A DNA stretch of 64,000 nt from Cristatella mucedo (taxonomy: Eukaryota; Bryozoa; Phylactolaemata; Cristatellidae): assembly GCA_009760855.2 (NCBI GenBank), contig WPIO01000151.1, positions 462,501 through 526,500 of the forward strand, given 5' to 3'. Numbering within the stretch: position 1 is the stretch's first letter; each line of letters opens with the position of its first letter. Below the pieces are notes generated by a model, which was given only the letters and a program-made list of their open reading frames with translations, was not told the DNA's origin and did not search any database. Both the position numbers and the translations under genes were made by a program. Positions 1 to 10,899 of this stretch are shown one piece after another.

Positions 1-1325
1 AGAGTCAGGAGAGCAGTTGAGGTAGTTATCTGCATGTTAGCTAGGATCGTGTGCACCTATTATTTTTGCAGCATTGGGCGAGCACTCCAAATACAAGCGT
101 TAACTTGGGCCGCCGGAGTTATGATGGAGAGCCTGGTGATCACTAAGTTAGAGATCTACACAGTGGCGCTTGTGGATGAACGTGCTGAGCGGTTCGAGAC
201 AATGCAAGGAATACCAAACTAGTGGGTACTCAACTCGCAGTTCCTGCCAAACGAGCAGCGTCTAAGCTGGCAGCCCCGATGGCTGGGGCTGCTCCGGGGC
301 GGTTTTCTTTTGTTAATGCATAATTCACGAATTTCAGCAACAACAGTAACATCTAGAAATGCATTGGAACTACGATAACGAAGCGATAATAAGTGCACAC
401 GATCCTAGCTAACATGCAGATAACTAGCCGCCGGCGTAGCTAAGGCAGCCTCTTGCTTGGGAGACCCAGAAGCCCGAAGCAATAAGCATGTAGATGTCCA
501 TATGTACGTAAATTCTTACATGCTTCTGTAAAACAACAAGCAGATTTGCTTTAAGCAGGTTTTAGCTGTTCGGTTTCCGTATAGTATATTCGCAAGAACT
601 TTGATTTTCCGAAGAATTCTACAAGGCACAAAAGGTTGGGCTTGGTATGACGCGGCAGTGCATGACATACTTGGGGATATATTCAGAGACAGGAGACTCT
701 CCAAGTAGTCATGATTGCAAAAGATCTCTCGGATGTATTAGCAGACATTCTCTTTTTCGAGGTATCCAGCATCAGGAAGTGACAGGCGTCAATCATCCAT
801 CGGCCTCTGTTGACAGACCTTCACCTACCTAGTGGCCTTCACTTGCCCTTCCGTGCTTGCCCAGCGGAGCTACCAATCGTTGGAGTTCGCTCACGTGACA
901 ACCCAGTGGGTCAGGTTGTTAGCTGCTCGCCGAAATAGGGATGCCCGTACGTTTTGTTCTTGTCCTCGAAGAGCCTGCAGTACAGCGGTAAAAAGCGGCT
1001 TGCTGCAGGTGTCAAGCCTAGCACACAGACGGTCGTTGCTAACCAGACTCGCCATTCACCTAGAAAGGCTGGCTGCCAGCCTTTTTGAGATGCATCATGC
1101 GTAGCAGCTATCCGAAATGGCAAGTGTTATCAGCTTAAAGCCCCAGACGAGCACTTACATGAATCGTACGTGTGCATATTATATTCCTGGTGACTGATTG
1201 CAGTAGCTTCTGACAGATTTTTGCAGGGTTTATTCGTCTACTGGCCCCCTTTCCACTAGTCCAGCGAATGTATCACCTTGAGCATTTAGGCTAAGCCCCA
1301 CCATGCCCCTGAAAATCCTCAGCAG
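1..1325. other. Intron upstream of first exon seen
   Basis: The first 22 bases match the internal LINE-B sequence seen near 7472, 42746 and 50371. A perfect 34-bp inverted repeat flanks 57-392. I see no DI S5 exon, which would be expected shortly upstream of the pore exon, so the gene's earlier exons lie outside the window. From about 430 to 1325 nothing is recognisable. Confidence 0.5.
23..426. repeat. Perfect 34-bp inverted repeat (23-56 / 393-426)
   Basis: Bases 23-56 are the exact reverse complement of 393-426. The arm begins tagttatctgcatg and ends gtgtgcac. The 336-bp interior shows no coding potential. I see no target-site duplication: the flanks are gttgagg and gccgcc. It could be a small foldback or MITE-like element, or a local inverted duplication. 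Confidence 0.7.
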
Positions 1326-1583
1326 ATGCCTGTCAGCGACCTAGACTTCGTTTTCGCTACAGCTAATTGGGCAGCCCAAGCGTTCAATGACGACTGGGAC
1401 TACCTCATGTGCGGAAACGACACGGGGGCGTATAACTGCTCCGACTCTTTAAACGGATCGGTGTGCCTCTCCGTGGGAGAAAACCCCAATTGGAACTACA
1501 CACATTTTGACAACTTTGGATATGCCATGCTCAACGTTTTTCAGATATTTACCATGGATCACTGGGAAGACATACTGAACAAG
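1326..1583 (+). CDS. Nav exon: domain I pore loop and selectivity filter
   Basis: This exon encodes 86 residues of the extracellular turret and P-loop of domain I. It has Cys at residues 29, 38 and 47 and several N-glycosylation sequons (NDT, NCS, NGS, NYT). The stretch HFDNFGYAMLNVFQIF is the pore helix. The filter motif TMDHWED follows at residues 76-82, with the filter Asp at residue 78, matching TQDYWEN of Nav1. The residue after the Asp is His, where Nav1 channels have Tyr, Phe, Cys or Ser. The donor is AAG|gtaatg, phase 0. The exact start is uncertain: AG acceptors end at 1322, 1325 and 1336, and I chose 1326 because it keeps phase 0. The next exon continues directly into DI S6. DI S1–S5 are not recognisable in 1-1325 and must lie upstream. 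Confidence 0.92.
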
Positions 1584-2594
1584 GTAATGTAATTTATGCC
1601 AAATGCATGTATTTATTTAATTCCACATGTGCATGATGCCTTACTCCTGCTTGCATAGTACAAAAAGTCTGGTTAAGCCCAGATCTAGGCACCAAAGCCT
1701 GACTGCACATTTTCAATGCCTGTCGACTGAAACCATGTAAACCTACGATCGATTGGTACGATTGGCAGTAGTACTCGAATGCCAGTCGACAGACTGCTTG
1801 TCTTGATCTTTCATGTGCTTTTTTAATCTCGCGCTTCCTAGTGCTGGCTAGTTTAAATTTTGCAGAAAATCGTAGGCCATGAGGCCGAGCACATACTACG
1901 AGTACATACTATGCGCTTAGTCAGATGAGCAAATTTGTCTAAAACATCGGCTAGAGTCGTATTGCAGCATTCCACCAACAATGGTAGGTCGGACGGAAGA
2001 TTTAGCAGTATAGGCGAATAACATACTTTTATTTTGTTTGGGCAGAATCAACGTGGAGGGTCTTTACGTTCACCATTTATCAATGATTTTAGACACTAGA
2101 AATGTCAAAAACTCCAGATAGAATGAGATTCGAATGTGGTCAGATATTTTAGAATTTGTACTATAAATAATTTATAGCGATACAATCATGGGAGAAGATT
2201 CAGTCGTGTGTGAACTTTGTTGCAAGTGGTACCATACACAAGAACCTCGAGAGAAAATTAATGAGCCGATGTACGAAATTTGGTATTTAAGTGCTCACTT
2301 GAATTATTGAAAGGAATTTTTTACGATCATGCAACGATAGAACGAGACGATTTCGTGCGCACGTAAGGAAAGATTTGGTACCAGAGGAAAGAGAGAGCTG
2401 ACTGCTACGATTAGCAGCTTGTTTTTAGAAAGATTCAAAACAAGATATTCGAAATAAATGCATTGATAAGACTGAAACAGGCTTGAAATTGAGCGAGGAA
2501 TGAGCAATAGCCCATCTACCCATCCGTCCTTTCATCTATCCATCAGTTTTCATTTATTGCGGCGTATGAAAGGGAAAATAGCCCGACGCACTGT

Positions 2595-2800
2595 TTCAGC
2601 ATTTGGTGGGTCTTTGCGATTCGTTCTTCGTGCGCATGTACCTGCAAACACTATGCCTGCTGCTTGTGGATTTTACCACCAATCACTTGGTAATGCTTTC
2701 TACACAGCATCTGTAAAGGACCTAGAAAGGGACTTAGGTCTCCGAGGACTCTATGCGAACGTATTATCATTATTACTACTACAGTCATTCATTTTCGAGC
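2595..2800 (+). mobile_element. Diverged LINE-A 3' end
   Basis: The segment starts with agcatttggtgggtc, the end of the LINE-A reading frame, followed by the 3' UTR with the tgc-rich repeat and a decayed stem-loop (ctagaaagggacttagg). It ends in att/tta repeats. It is older than most copies in the window. Confidence 0.65.
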
Positions 2801-3024
2801 AGCTAGTAAATTTCAGCGTGGTTGTTGGCAATGCAAACAGATTAAAAGTGCCATCAAGAATCATATCCTGTATTATTAGATGTTGGCTACCCATTGAACG
2901 CTTATTGAATAGCCAGAGGTTAAGAGTGGCCGCTGGGGTTTTGTGGGTCTGACGACCGTAACTTGCGGTGATTCTCAGAGGTGCTCAACTGAGTTAATAA
3001 TAATAATAATAATACAAGCTGATT

Positions 3025-3185
3025 TAACAGCCTCTTTTGTATAGCGGCAGAAGAGCCTGTACGGCTATCACCGCCACTTGCGGTGGCGATACAGAATAAC
3101 CCACTATAGGATTCGAACCCACAATCACGGGATCGAGGTCGTAAAAAGCAACCGCCTTACCTAGTGTGCTATCAAGGCTTACCAG
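3025..3185 (-). mobile_element. SINE-1 copy (tRNA-derived)
   Basis: Read on the minus strand it has a tRNA-like head with an A-box-like region (tagcacactaggtaaggcgg) and a B-box (gggttcgaatcct). A conserved body follows (ggtgatagccgtacaggctc), ending in cagctt and an ATT-repeat tail (3000-3017, which lies just outside). It shares this layout with copies at 6685, 37195, 46385 and 58015. Confidence 0.8.
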
Positions 3186-4939
3186 ATCACGTTGGATAAC
3201 GGAAAAAAATGCTCGGTATAGGCTTGCACGACCGTACCAAATAGTAAGGACAATAGTAGCTGGCGAAGTGAAAGTCAGAGCCGGCTCGGGCGGAAAAGCC
3301 CATACCAATTTGACGGGGCGGTGACAAGACGCGGCTAGCATTTAGATGCCAGCTGCCATATAATCTTAAACGCTAACTTCGAACGACAAATTTTGATGAC
3401 TTCAGCAGGTCATAGCAGTGTGCATTTTCTTTTTTCGATGCTTGCAAAAAGTTAAATCCTCTAAACATCCTGCGCCCGACAGAAAACGTTAGTAGTGTTT
3501 CATATCTCACTAGTTCGACGCTAAATTAAGGCTGACAAAGTGACCAGAGCAATCTAGTACAAAACGCTTCAGTCTCTCCAGAAATCAGGTGCAATCCAAA
3601 TTATCTAAACAACTGGTCTAGTGGAGTGAAGCTTCTTATCGCTTCACCAGTCCCCATTCCATGCGTTCCACTAGCACCGGTACTCACCTACTAAAATTGC
3701 TAATATTTCCAGTTAGTCTAGCGTGCAAACTCAGCAGGTTCAAGCCACGAGCTGATGTCTCGTTTAATATAAAAGGAGTTCCCTGCTCGCCATTCGGGTT
3801 TCATCCCACTTTTCCAGTCTCACACTGCTGGTGGCTCTACAGCTGCCGTGGTCATCGAATTAAGCATCGCTAAAGCAATCGCCAACAATATTTGGCTGAA
3901 ACTCAGCAATGAGCGGTCATTAGAGAACGGATCACTAAAAAGTCTCGCGCTTTTGGCCAGGGTAACACCCAAATAGTCCACGTGCAGGCTTTGGGGAGTA
4001 ACAGAGATATGTTACATAATTTTATTTTCCATTAATGGTGGGCAGGCTTTACTCACTACGAAACCACTAATCGGATGCAGATAGAAGGATTGTAATTATC
4101 AGTGACCAAGGAAATTGCAGTCACCCTGAGAAAAAATAAGGAAATGCCAGATCCCGCGAACTTCAGGTCACTCGAGAAGCAAGGCCGCAAGACAGCAAGT
4201 TGAGCAATGAGCCAGATAGGTGCCTCAGATTCGATAGCGAGCACGCCCACAGCCTCAGCTCGTGTCGTCATTTGCGAAATATAAGGAACGGTGCAACCAA
4301 TCTGGGCAGCTGCCATACAAGCATTTTGTGTATGACATCCTGCTGAGACCTCAAGAGCGAATATACTGAGCGAATATATTAATACGTACTGCATGCAAGC
4401 TGCCGCATCCACTTGTAATTGGACGTACTTCTGATTTTAATAGCAAAATTTTTCACGCATTATCATTTACGTTTCGTCTGTCAATTTAGTCTAAGTCTAC
4501 ACTGGTCTACGGATTTTAAAAAAGGCATGTTACTGAAATTAAGTTAATCATTACTTATTAATCGTTACGTGCTCAAGACGAATAAGACAATCAAATCGAA
4601 AATGTAGCTCTACGTTTTTGTAATTTGCAATAAATGTATCTGCACATCATGAAACGCATACCAGAATTTCTAGGCCTGTGGTTAGTACCCGTAAAAAATG
4701 AAGTCACAGATAAGATTTCTTCGCGTGTCTCTTTTAAACGTGTTCGGAAGCATCAGTGGGGAGTGTCCAGCAGTAGTCAGCCAGCATTTTAGTGGATCAT
4801 TTTCCTTGGCCTCTTGTTTCCATTGTTGCGATATCTGTATGAAAACGTTCGCCACGTTCATCACTATCAATACCAAAGTCGTCAGGAAATAAATCTGAAG
4901 AGAAATTAAGAAAGGGATCTTTAGACGCTCACTTTTCGG

Positions 4940-5440
4940 TCACTTCATTCTTTGGCTCTAGCCTATCTCTCAGATCTACTCTCCCAACAGGATACGCATC
5001 GTACCATCCGCTTTTCGGAATCCAACAGTTTACCAATACCTCTTATAAACCTCAAATCCTTTGGAGATCGTGCATTTAATTCGTATCCTCCCAAAGCCTG
5101 GAACTCACTTCCGACTTGCGTCAGAACATCCCCTGACTTGACCACATTTAAACAGAACTTAACGCACCTATTTAGGACAGCATTTAGTGGGTCCCTGTAA
5201 TTCGTCATTCACGTGCTTATGCGTGCTGACACTGTGCATGCTGCCACTAACCACATTTGCATGCTCACCCTGTGCATGTCACCCCTAACCATGTTATTCA
5301 TGTTGTTTATCAAGCATGATATTACTCACCATTCAATCGCGCTTTCCTTTGCAGCAAATGTAAAGCGCTTAGAAAGAGATTGAGTTCTTTGAGGGCGCTT
5401 TATCAAGTGCATTATTGTTATTATTATCAATATTATGTTG
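4940..5440 (+). mobile_element. LINE-A, 5'-truncated, RT C-terminus plus 3' UTR
   Basis: It encodes the last about 80 residues of the LINE-A reading frame (LAYLSDLLSQQDTHRTIRFS ... TAFSGSL) with a stop at 5200. The 3' UTR follows, then the aaagcgc stem-loop, ending near gtgcattattgttatt. The CDS remnant is open but represents only the end of ORF2. Confidence 0.85.
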
Positions 5441-5689
5441 CAACAAAGTTTATGGCACTGAATCAGCGTGTCTTCTTCTAGTTCCTCCTAGTTTTCCGCC
5501 ATACAGTTCCTGGGAAAGTTTGTAGACACTAGCCGAAAAGCATTCCGCTTTTTTTAGAAGATTCTATGATGGAGTCTTGATCCTAGCAACTCTCTTGGAT
5601 AAGTCCAAATCACGGACCAGGTTTTTTAGTGTTTCCTGTAATTCTGCATGGGGCCCATGATGATGCACAACAACGAAGTGGGAATCGGG

Positions 5690-5726
5690 ATCACTGCATG
5701 CTGATGCATCATCAGCATGCAGTGAT
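5690..5726. repeat. Perfect 17-bp hairpin with 3-nt loop in ATC-rich tract
   Basis: 5690-5706 (atcactgcatgctgatg) is the reverse complement of 5710-5726, with loop cat. It is followed to about 5770 by atc/atcag repeats. It sits in intron 1, far from exons. Confidence 0.85.
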
Positions 5727-6684
5727 CATCATCAGATCATCAGATCATGATCATCATCAGATCATCACTGCGTACTGAGGTACCGGCATAAGAACAGGTC
5801 GGCTGAACACCATTGTCCTCATCAGATAAATCAAGAGAATATGCTGAAGGTTCTGGAATACAGAGTCCCTCACCATGCTGAACCGGTCTCAATAAAGACA
5901 GAATATTTGGGTAGAATATTCTCGACTTTCTTTTTCTTCGTTATTCCACCGGAAAGAGGAGGAATCAAGCGGAAGTAACAGTCATGTATGTGGTTGTTTT
6001 GCTCTCTCCACAACAAAGTGACTGTAAACGGCATTGATGGTCTTTCTCCATTCAACCACTATGAAAGCTTTGTGGTATATATAGCACAGCATACATTCGA
6101 GGCCCAAGGCTGGGCTTGGTTACCAACTTTGCATCCGAAGTAAAGATGATATGCTATCATCATTTGAGAAGTGATATGTTTCTTTTTGCTAGAAATGTCA
6201 CTTCTCTACAAATATAGCAAAAGTTTTGCAATGTATTAATTCACTTTTGAAGCCTTATAGTTCAGTATTGTACCTCAATTAGTGAATTATCAACAGTTTC
6301 CTGTAACAGTATCTAAGACTGTCTCCTACCAAGTCTTAAATATTTTAAATGCTCAACCATTCCAACTGGTCTTCATGATGCCACCTTCCTGCAGCAGTCG
6401 CCTGTCAGTAGTACTGCATTGCATCAGAAAGCGATGCAATTATCTCTGAATGATTTGTGCATGACGTTATTATGCAATGCGATGCAATATTACACCATTT
6501 TAGTCTCATTTTGGATGTGGTTGCAGTCCTAATGAATAGGTTTACACGGTGAAACATAGAAAATGAAGGATATAAAATATCTTCAATACGAGAATAAATA
6601 ATAAAAAAATTTAACGGTTATGTTCGTGTTCAGCACACCTAGATACTGCCGATTAGGGCCTTTTTAAGTCAGTAGAGGTTTAAA

Positions 6685-6840
6685 AATTGATAAGCCATGA
6701 TGGTACACTAGGTAAGGCGGTTGCTTTCACGACCTCGATTCCTCCGGTGGGCGATCCTTTATCGCCACTGCAAGCGGTGGTGATAGCCGTAAAGGTTCTT
6801 CTGTCGCTATACAAAAAGAGGCTGCTTAATCAGCTAGGAT
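6685..6840 (+). mobile_element. SINE-1 copy with internal deletion of the B-box region
   Basis: The head (tggtacactaggtaaggcgg) and body (gatagccgtaaaggttcttc) match other SINE-1 copies. Between them the copy jumps from cacgacctcg to attcctccggtgggcg, removing about 20 bases that carry most of the B-box in the copies at 37195 and 46385. The tail is cagctaggattt. Confidence 0.8.
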
Positions 6841-7279
6841 TTAAACATTGACCGGTGTCACAGGGTGGAAAGGCGAGGTTGAGTGTTATGATGGTACAGA
6901 ATTATCAGGCGGCACCATCTGCAACTGCTGCCCCAACATTTGTAGCAACAGAAATTGGAATGTGAAATTCCCTGTGGGTGAACTTTGTAGCGCCCAGCAA
7001 TTACTGACCCGGTCAAAATGACGACCGCAGGGCTCGGACTCGCGGTGTGTGTCAATTTGTTTTTAAACAGTGAGACAGGCCAGCTGGAGAGGGGGTGCTT
7101 GTAGAGGTTTTTGAAGAGGCGATACAGATTGAAAAATAATTGCTGTTTGCTTGCTGTGGCTGTTGAACCATCGAAACGGGATTGGTGGCTGTCGTGGGCA
7201 TTCTTCTGACCAATTTAAGCTACATCGATCGATCTGGTGTACATGGAACCTACACATCTAACTCAACTCCTTAGGGCAA

Positions 7280-7679
7280 CGTATGTATAGATGTATATAT
7301 GTATGTATGTATGCCTCTCCGTCTGTAACTCCACAAAGCCACAATGACTATGTGGATGTAACTCAGGATAGTTTTATGTAGCCCACTCACAGCCTAAGCG
7401 GCTTTCGGTACGCATTCGTTACCCAACAGACTTATTCTTACCCAAAAAATATAAAGTAGGGAGCATAGCAGAGTCAAGAGAACAGTTGCGGTAATGATTT
7501 GAATGAAAGTAAAAGCTCAGGACCGCTGGAAAGGATATGCCGTAGTTGCCAGATATTAGTAGTTACCGTTGAATAAGAATCGTGGAAGCGAGTTCCACAG
7601 TCTAGGAATTGCAGAGCTCAAACTTCTGTAGCCAACAATCTTTAAGCTGAGGAATGGAACAGATATATATCTATATCTA

Positions 7680-7772
<93 letters not shown>

Positions 7773-8310
7773 ATGTGGAAGCTGAGTGCACGAGGAGGCT
7801 GAACCTGATGCAGCAGTTCAGCTAGGGATGAAGGAGCCAAGCCGTGCCGGGAATCGTGGGTCAGCGAAAGAGCTTTGCTCTGTATCCGTTGATCAACCGG
7901 CAGCCATTTAAGCTCTTTTAGCAAAGGAAACACGTGTTCAAACCTCTGGGATTTTCAAACTCGCCTCGCACGCATATTTGTAGCCGTCTGCAGTGGCCTA
8001 TTTTTGTTAAACAGCCCAGCCAAAATGGAATTGCAATATACATGCCAAGGCAGAACTAAGGAGCTACCTAAATTTTGTTCAAGCCGCCGTGGAAGAAAGC
8101 TTCTAATCTTAGATAGGGATCGGACGTTATGGCTAGCTGTAGAAGCAGTCTCATGAATGTAGCTTTTAAAATTTAGGTAATTGTCAAAAACGACACCTAA
8201 CTTTCGAGCAGGTTGTGATGGTCGCTCAACAGCATCACCTATTAGAAGAGCAAAGCCTTTTAATCCAGCCACACGCTTAGGGTGTCCTGTGAGCAGCAGT
8301 TCATTATTAG
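7280..8310 (-). mobile_element. LINE-B, 5'-truncated, with internal AT microsatellite
   Basis: On the minus strand this is the C-terminal part of a non-LTR reverse-transcriptase polyprotein (for example [20 protein letters not shown] and LGVVFDNYLNFKSYIHETAS), broken by frameshifts into pieces at 7955-8272 and 7556-7933. The 3' end lies at the low coordinate, at the conserved sequence read here as ctccgtctgtaactccacaa. A pure AT array (7676-7768) interrupts the coding part but stays in frame. The element belongs to the CR1/L2/Jockey-type LINEs. Confidence 0.8.
7676..7768. repeat. (AT)n microsatellite, about 90 bp
   Basis: An uninterrupted at/ta repeat inside the LINE-B copy, following short atct motifs. 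In the minus-strand frame it reads as alternating Ile and Tyr. Confidence 0.95.
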
Positions 8311-8805
8311 TATTATTTAGTATTATTTACAGTTCGATAGGTAGAGCTGTGTACTGGGAATCCAGAGGTTTGCACGGTTGCTTTCAGCTCGACACCAAAA
8401 TATTCAATAACAATGGAGCACAGTACCACGGCAGATGGGCTCAGGGCACTCTTTGGAAATAAGAGCCGGAAAACAGGCGGATTAATTTCCTGTTTTGTGT
8501 GCGCCTTACGTTAGGTATTGTTGTTATTCCTGCTTGCCTTTTAGCTGACTGTTTGGGTCATGCATATTCGTAAAGTACTTCGAAATTGCATAGAACAAGT
8601 CGAAACGATTTAGTATACGGTTAACTGTTCCAAGCCATTGGCACCATACAATGGCGAAAGCTAATCGACTGGCCCCTATTTTTAATATCTGTGTATCTGC
8701 TGATAGAGACGCACCGGCACTTTTTCTAGAAAAGAGTGCATGCACGACGAGCGATTCTCAAAGCCGAGTTCGTGACTGTTCATTTGATTCTCTGTGTCCT
8801 TGCAG

Positions 8806-8940
8806 CTGGTGCGCACGAGAGGACCCTATGCCATCTTCTACACGATGCCGCTGGTGTTTTTTGGTGCTTTCTCCGTGATAAACCTAATTCTAGCTGTTGT
8901 ACGCAATGCCTACGATGTAGAGGCTAGCGAGGAGGCTCGG
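8806..8940 (+). CDS. Nav exon: domain I S6
   Basis: The exon has 45 codons, phase 0 at both ends (ttgcag|CTG ... CGG|gtaggt). It begins with a short extracellular stretch, LVRTRGPYAIFY, equivalent to the TRAAG-type sequence of other Nav channels. The S6 helix follows and contains FFGAFSVINLILAVV, matching the FLGSFYLINLILAVV core. The cytoplasmic end RNAYDVEASEEAR corresponds to MAYEEQ-type sequence and leads into the Glu/Ala-rich start of the I–II linker, which continues without a break in the exon at 16553. S6 lines the inner pore and carries the activation gate. The exon is short but the match is unmistakable. Confidence 0.93.
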
Positions 8941-9044
8941 GTAGGTACAACGGCTGAAACAGCTGCTTGATCACCTGCACTGTGGATTTTCGTGTACCCT
9001 GCTATTAGGATTTTTGAATGGGCATCGGCTCCCCTGGCTTGGGC

Positions 9045-10135
9045 GTCTGGTAGCTTTGATGCAGTAAAGCAAAGCCTGTCTCAACCTGGTCGTGACCCAC
9101 CTCTCAACTCACTTGCTGCATTTATCAAGGACATCCGCACATGGATGGCAGCAAATTTTCTAAAATTAAATGATGATAAAACTAACTTACTAGTTATGGG
9201 CAAACCCAGTGTGATTCACAAATTGGAAAGGCTGACGTTCCAAATTTACTCTACCGGAATATCTCCTGTTGAATCAGCTCGAAACCTAGGTGTCATGTTC
9301 CAAAGCAACCTCTCGTTAGACGACCATATTAGCCCCACAGGCAAATCGGCCTATTTGTAGCGTCATAACATTGCAAAAATTCGGGCTTGTTTAGATAAGG
9401 TTACCACGTCAAAGTTGGTCCGTGCATTTGTGACATCTCGTCCCGACTTCTGCAACTCACTGCTTACTGGCCTATCGGCATGTGCGATCGGGCGATTGCA
9501 GCTGGTGCAAAACTCTGCAGCTAGGCTTGTCTGTCGTGAGCGTCGCAGCCACATTACACCACTTCTCGCCGACCTGCACTGGCTACCTATCAAGCAACGG
9601 ATTGACTTCAAGGTTTCGTCGCTCACTTTTACGTCCCTTCATTCTTTGGCTCCAGCCTATCTCTCTGATCTCCTGCCTCACCAGGCCACGCATCGTACCA
9701 CCCGCTTTTCGGAATCCAACAGTCTACAAGTACCTCGTACAAACCTCAAGTCCTTTGGAGACCGTGCATTTAGTTCGTATGCTCCCAAAGCCAGGAACTC
9801 CCTCCGGACTTGCATCGGAACATCCCCTGACTTGACCACATTTAAAAAGAACTTAAAAACACACCTATTTGGTACAGCATTTAGTGGGTCCCTGTAATTC
9901 GTCATTCAAGTGCTTATGCGTGCTGACACTGTGCATGCTGCCACTAACCACATTTGCATGCTGACCCTGTGCATGTCACCCCTAACCATGTTATTCATTT
10001 TGTTCGTTTATCAAGCATGATATTACTCACCATTCAATTTCATTTCCTTTGCGGAAAATGTAAAGCGCCTAGAGAGAGATTGAGTTCTCTGGGGGCGCTT
10101 TATCAAGTGCATTATTATTATTATATTATTATTAC
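9045..10135 (+). mobile_element. LINE-A, 5'-truncated, near-complete RT C-terminus and 3' end
   Basis: Two frames (8992-9360 and 9415-9897) give the C-terminal RT region: LAAFIKDIRTWMAANFLKLN, DDKTNLLVMGKPS, SAARLVCRERRSHITPLLAD and ending in TAFSGSL. They are interrupted by a stop at 9358 and a frameshift. The 3' UTR has the 38-bp tandem duplication and the stem-loop gcgcctagagagag...gggcgc. The tail is an ATT repeat at about 10117-10133. Confidence 0.9.
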
Positions 10136-10899
10136 CTCCAATGCTTACTACAAAGCCTCACGCTGCATCTCAACAGCCAATGTTCTGAAGTTTCTGAATT
10201 ATGAATTTTGAATTCCAAAATTCTGTTCTCAAGCAACCGACATTTCGATGCAGGCTTATCATCTGCAGTAGCTGAGAGCGGCAATCTTTTGGTAGATTAA
10301 TGGAGTACCAAACAGCAAAAATTACCTCAACGGTAATGGAAGATTGCTTGATGACAGGAGAGCGGTTACAAGTAGAGAAACCATTTAGTCGTATTTTTAT
10401 ATCTATAAAAAATAGTTTGCATACTTTTTTCGATACTATTTCCTAGGCCTTGACTAAGGTTTCTCGTGACTGTTTTAACAGTAACGCCAAAACAGGTGCC
10501 TTTCGCCCAAAATCAAAACATTAACATTACTATTCAAACATTAAACAGCTGTTTTTTCTGTTTCGCCGTTTCAAACAGAAATTTAAAAAATGGTAACATA
10601 ACTAACCTCTAACATTCTTCATGGATATGAATTATGTAACTGAAAACAAATTTATAAAATTGGTTTGGGTTTACTATTGATTTATTGTGAAGATTTTTTA
10701 TCTTTGCCGAAAAAAAATTAGCATGCTATTTTCCAAAAAACGAATTACAATATCAACTAAATTGAGCTCGTGACATCAACAAATATTTATGTTCTTTTCA
10801 TACATTTAAACCCTTTTGTAATACACAATAAAACGACAGAATCCAATTACAGAAGAGCTAGAAGTTCAATTTAGATTATGCAATAAAATCATCAAGCGT

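Larger units (their letters stand above)
1584..8805 (+). other. Intron 1 (about 7.2 kb)
   Basis: This intron holds a diverged LINE-A tail (2595-2800), SINE-1 (3025-3185), a LINE-A 3' fragment (4940-5440), an ATC-rich hairpin (5690-5770), a second SINE-1 (6685-6840) and a LINE-B copy with an internal AT array (7280-8310). In 1584-2590, 3190-4930, 5780-6680, 6850-7270 and 8320-8800 I recognise nothing beyond weak AT-rich sequence. Confidence 0.8.
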
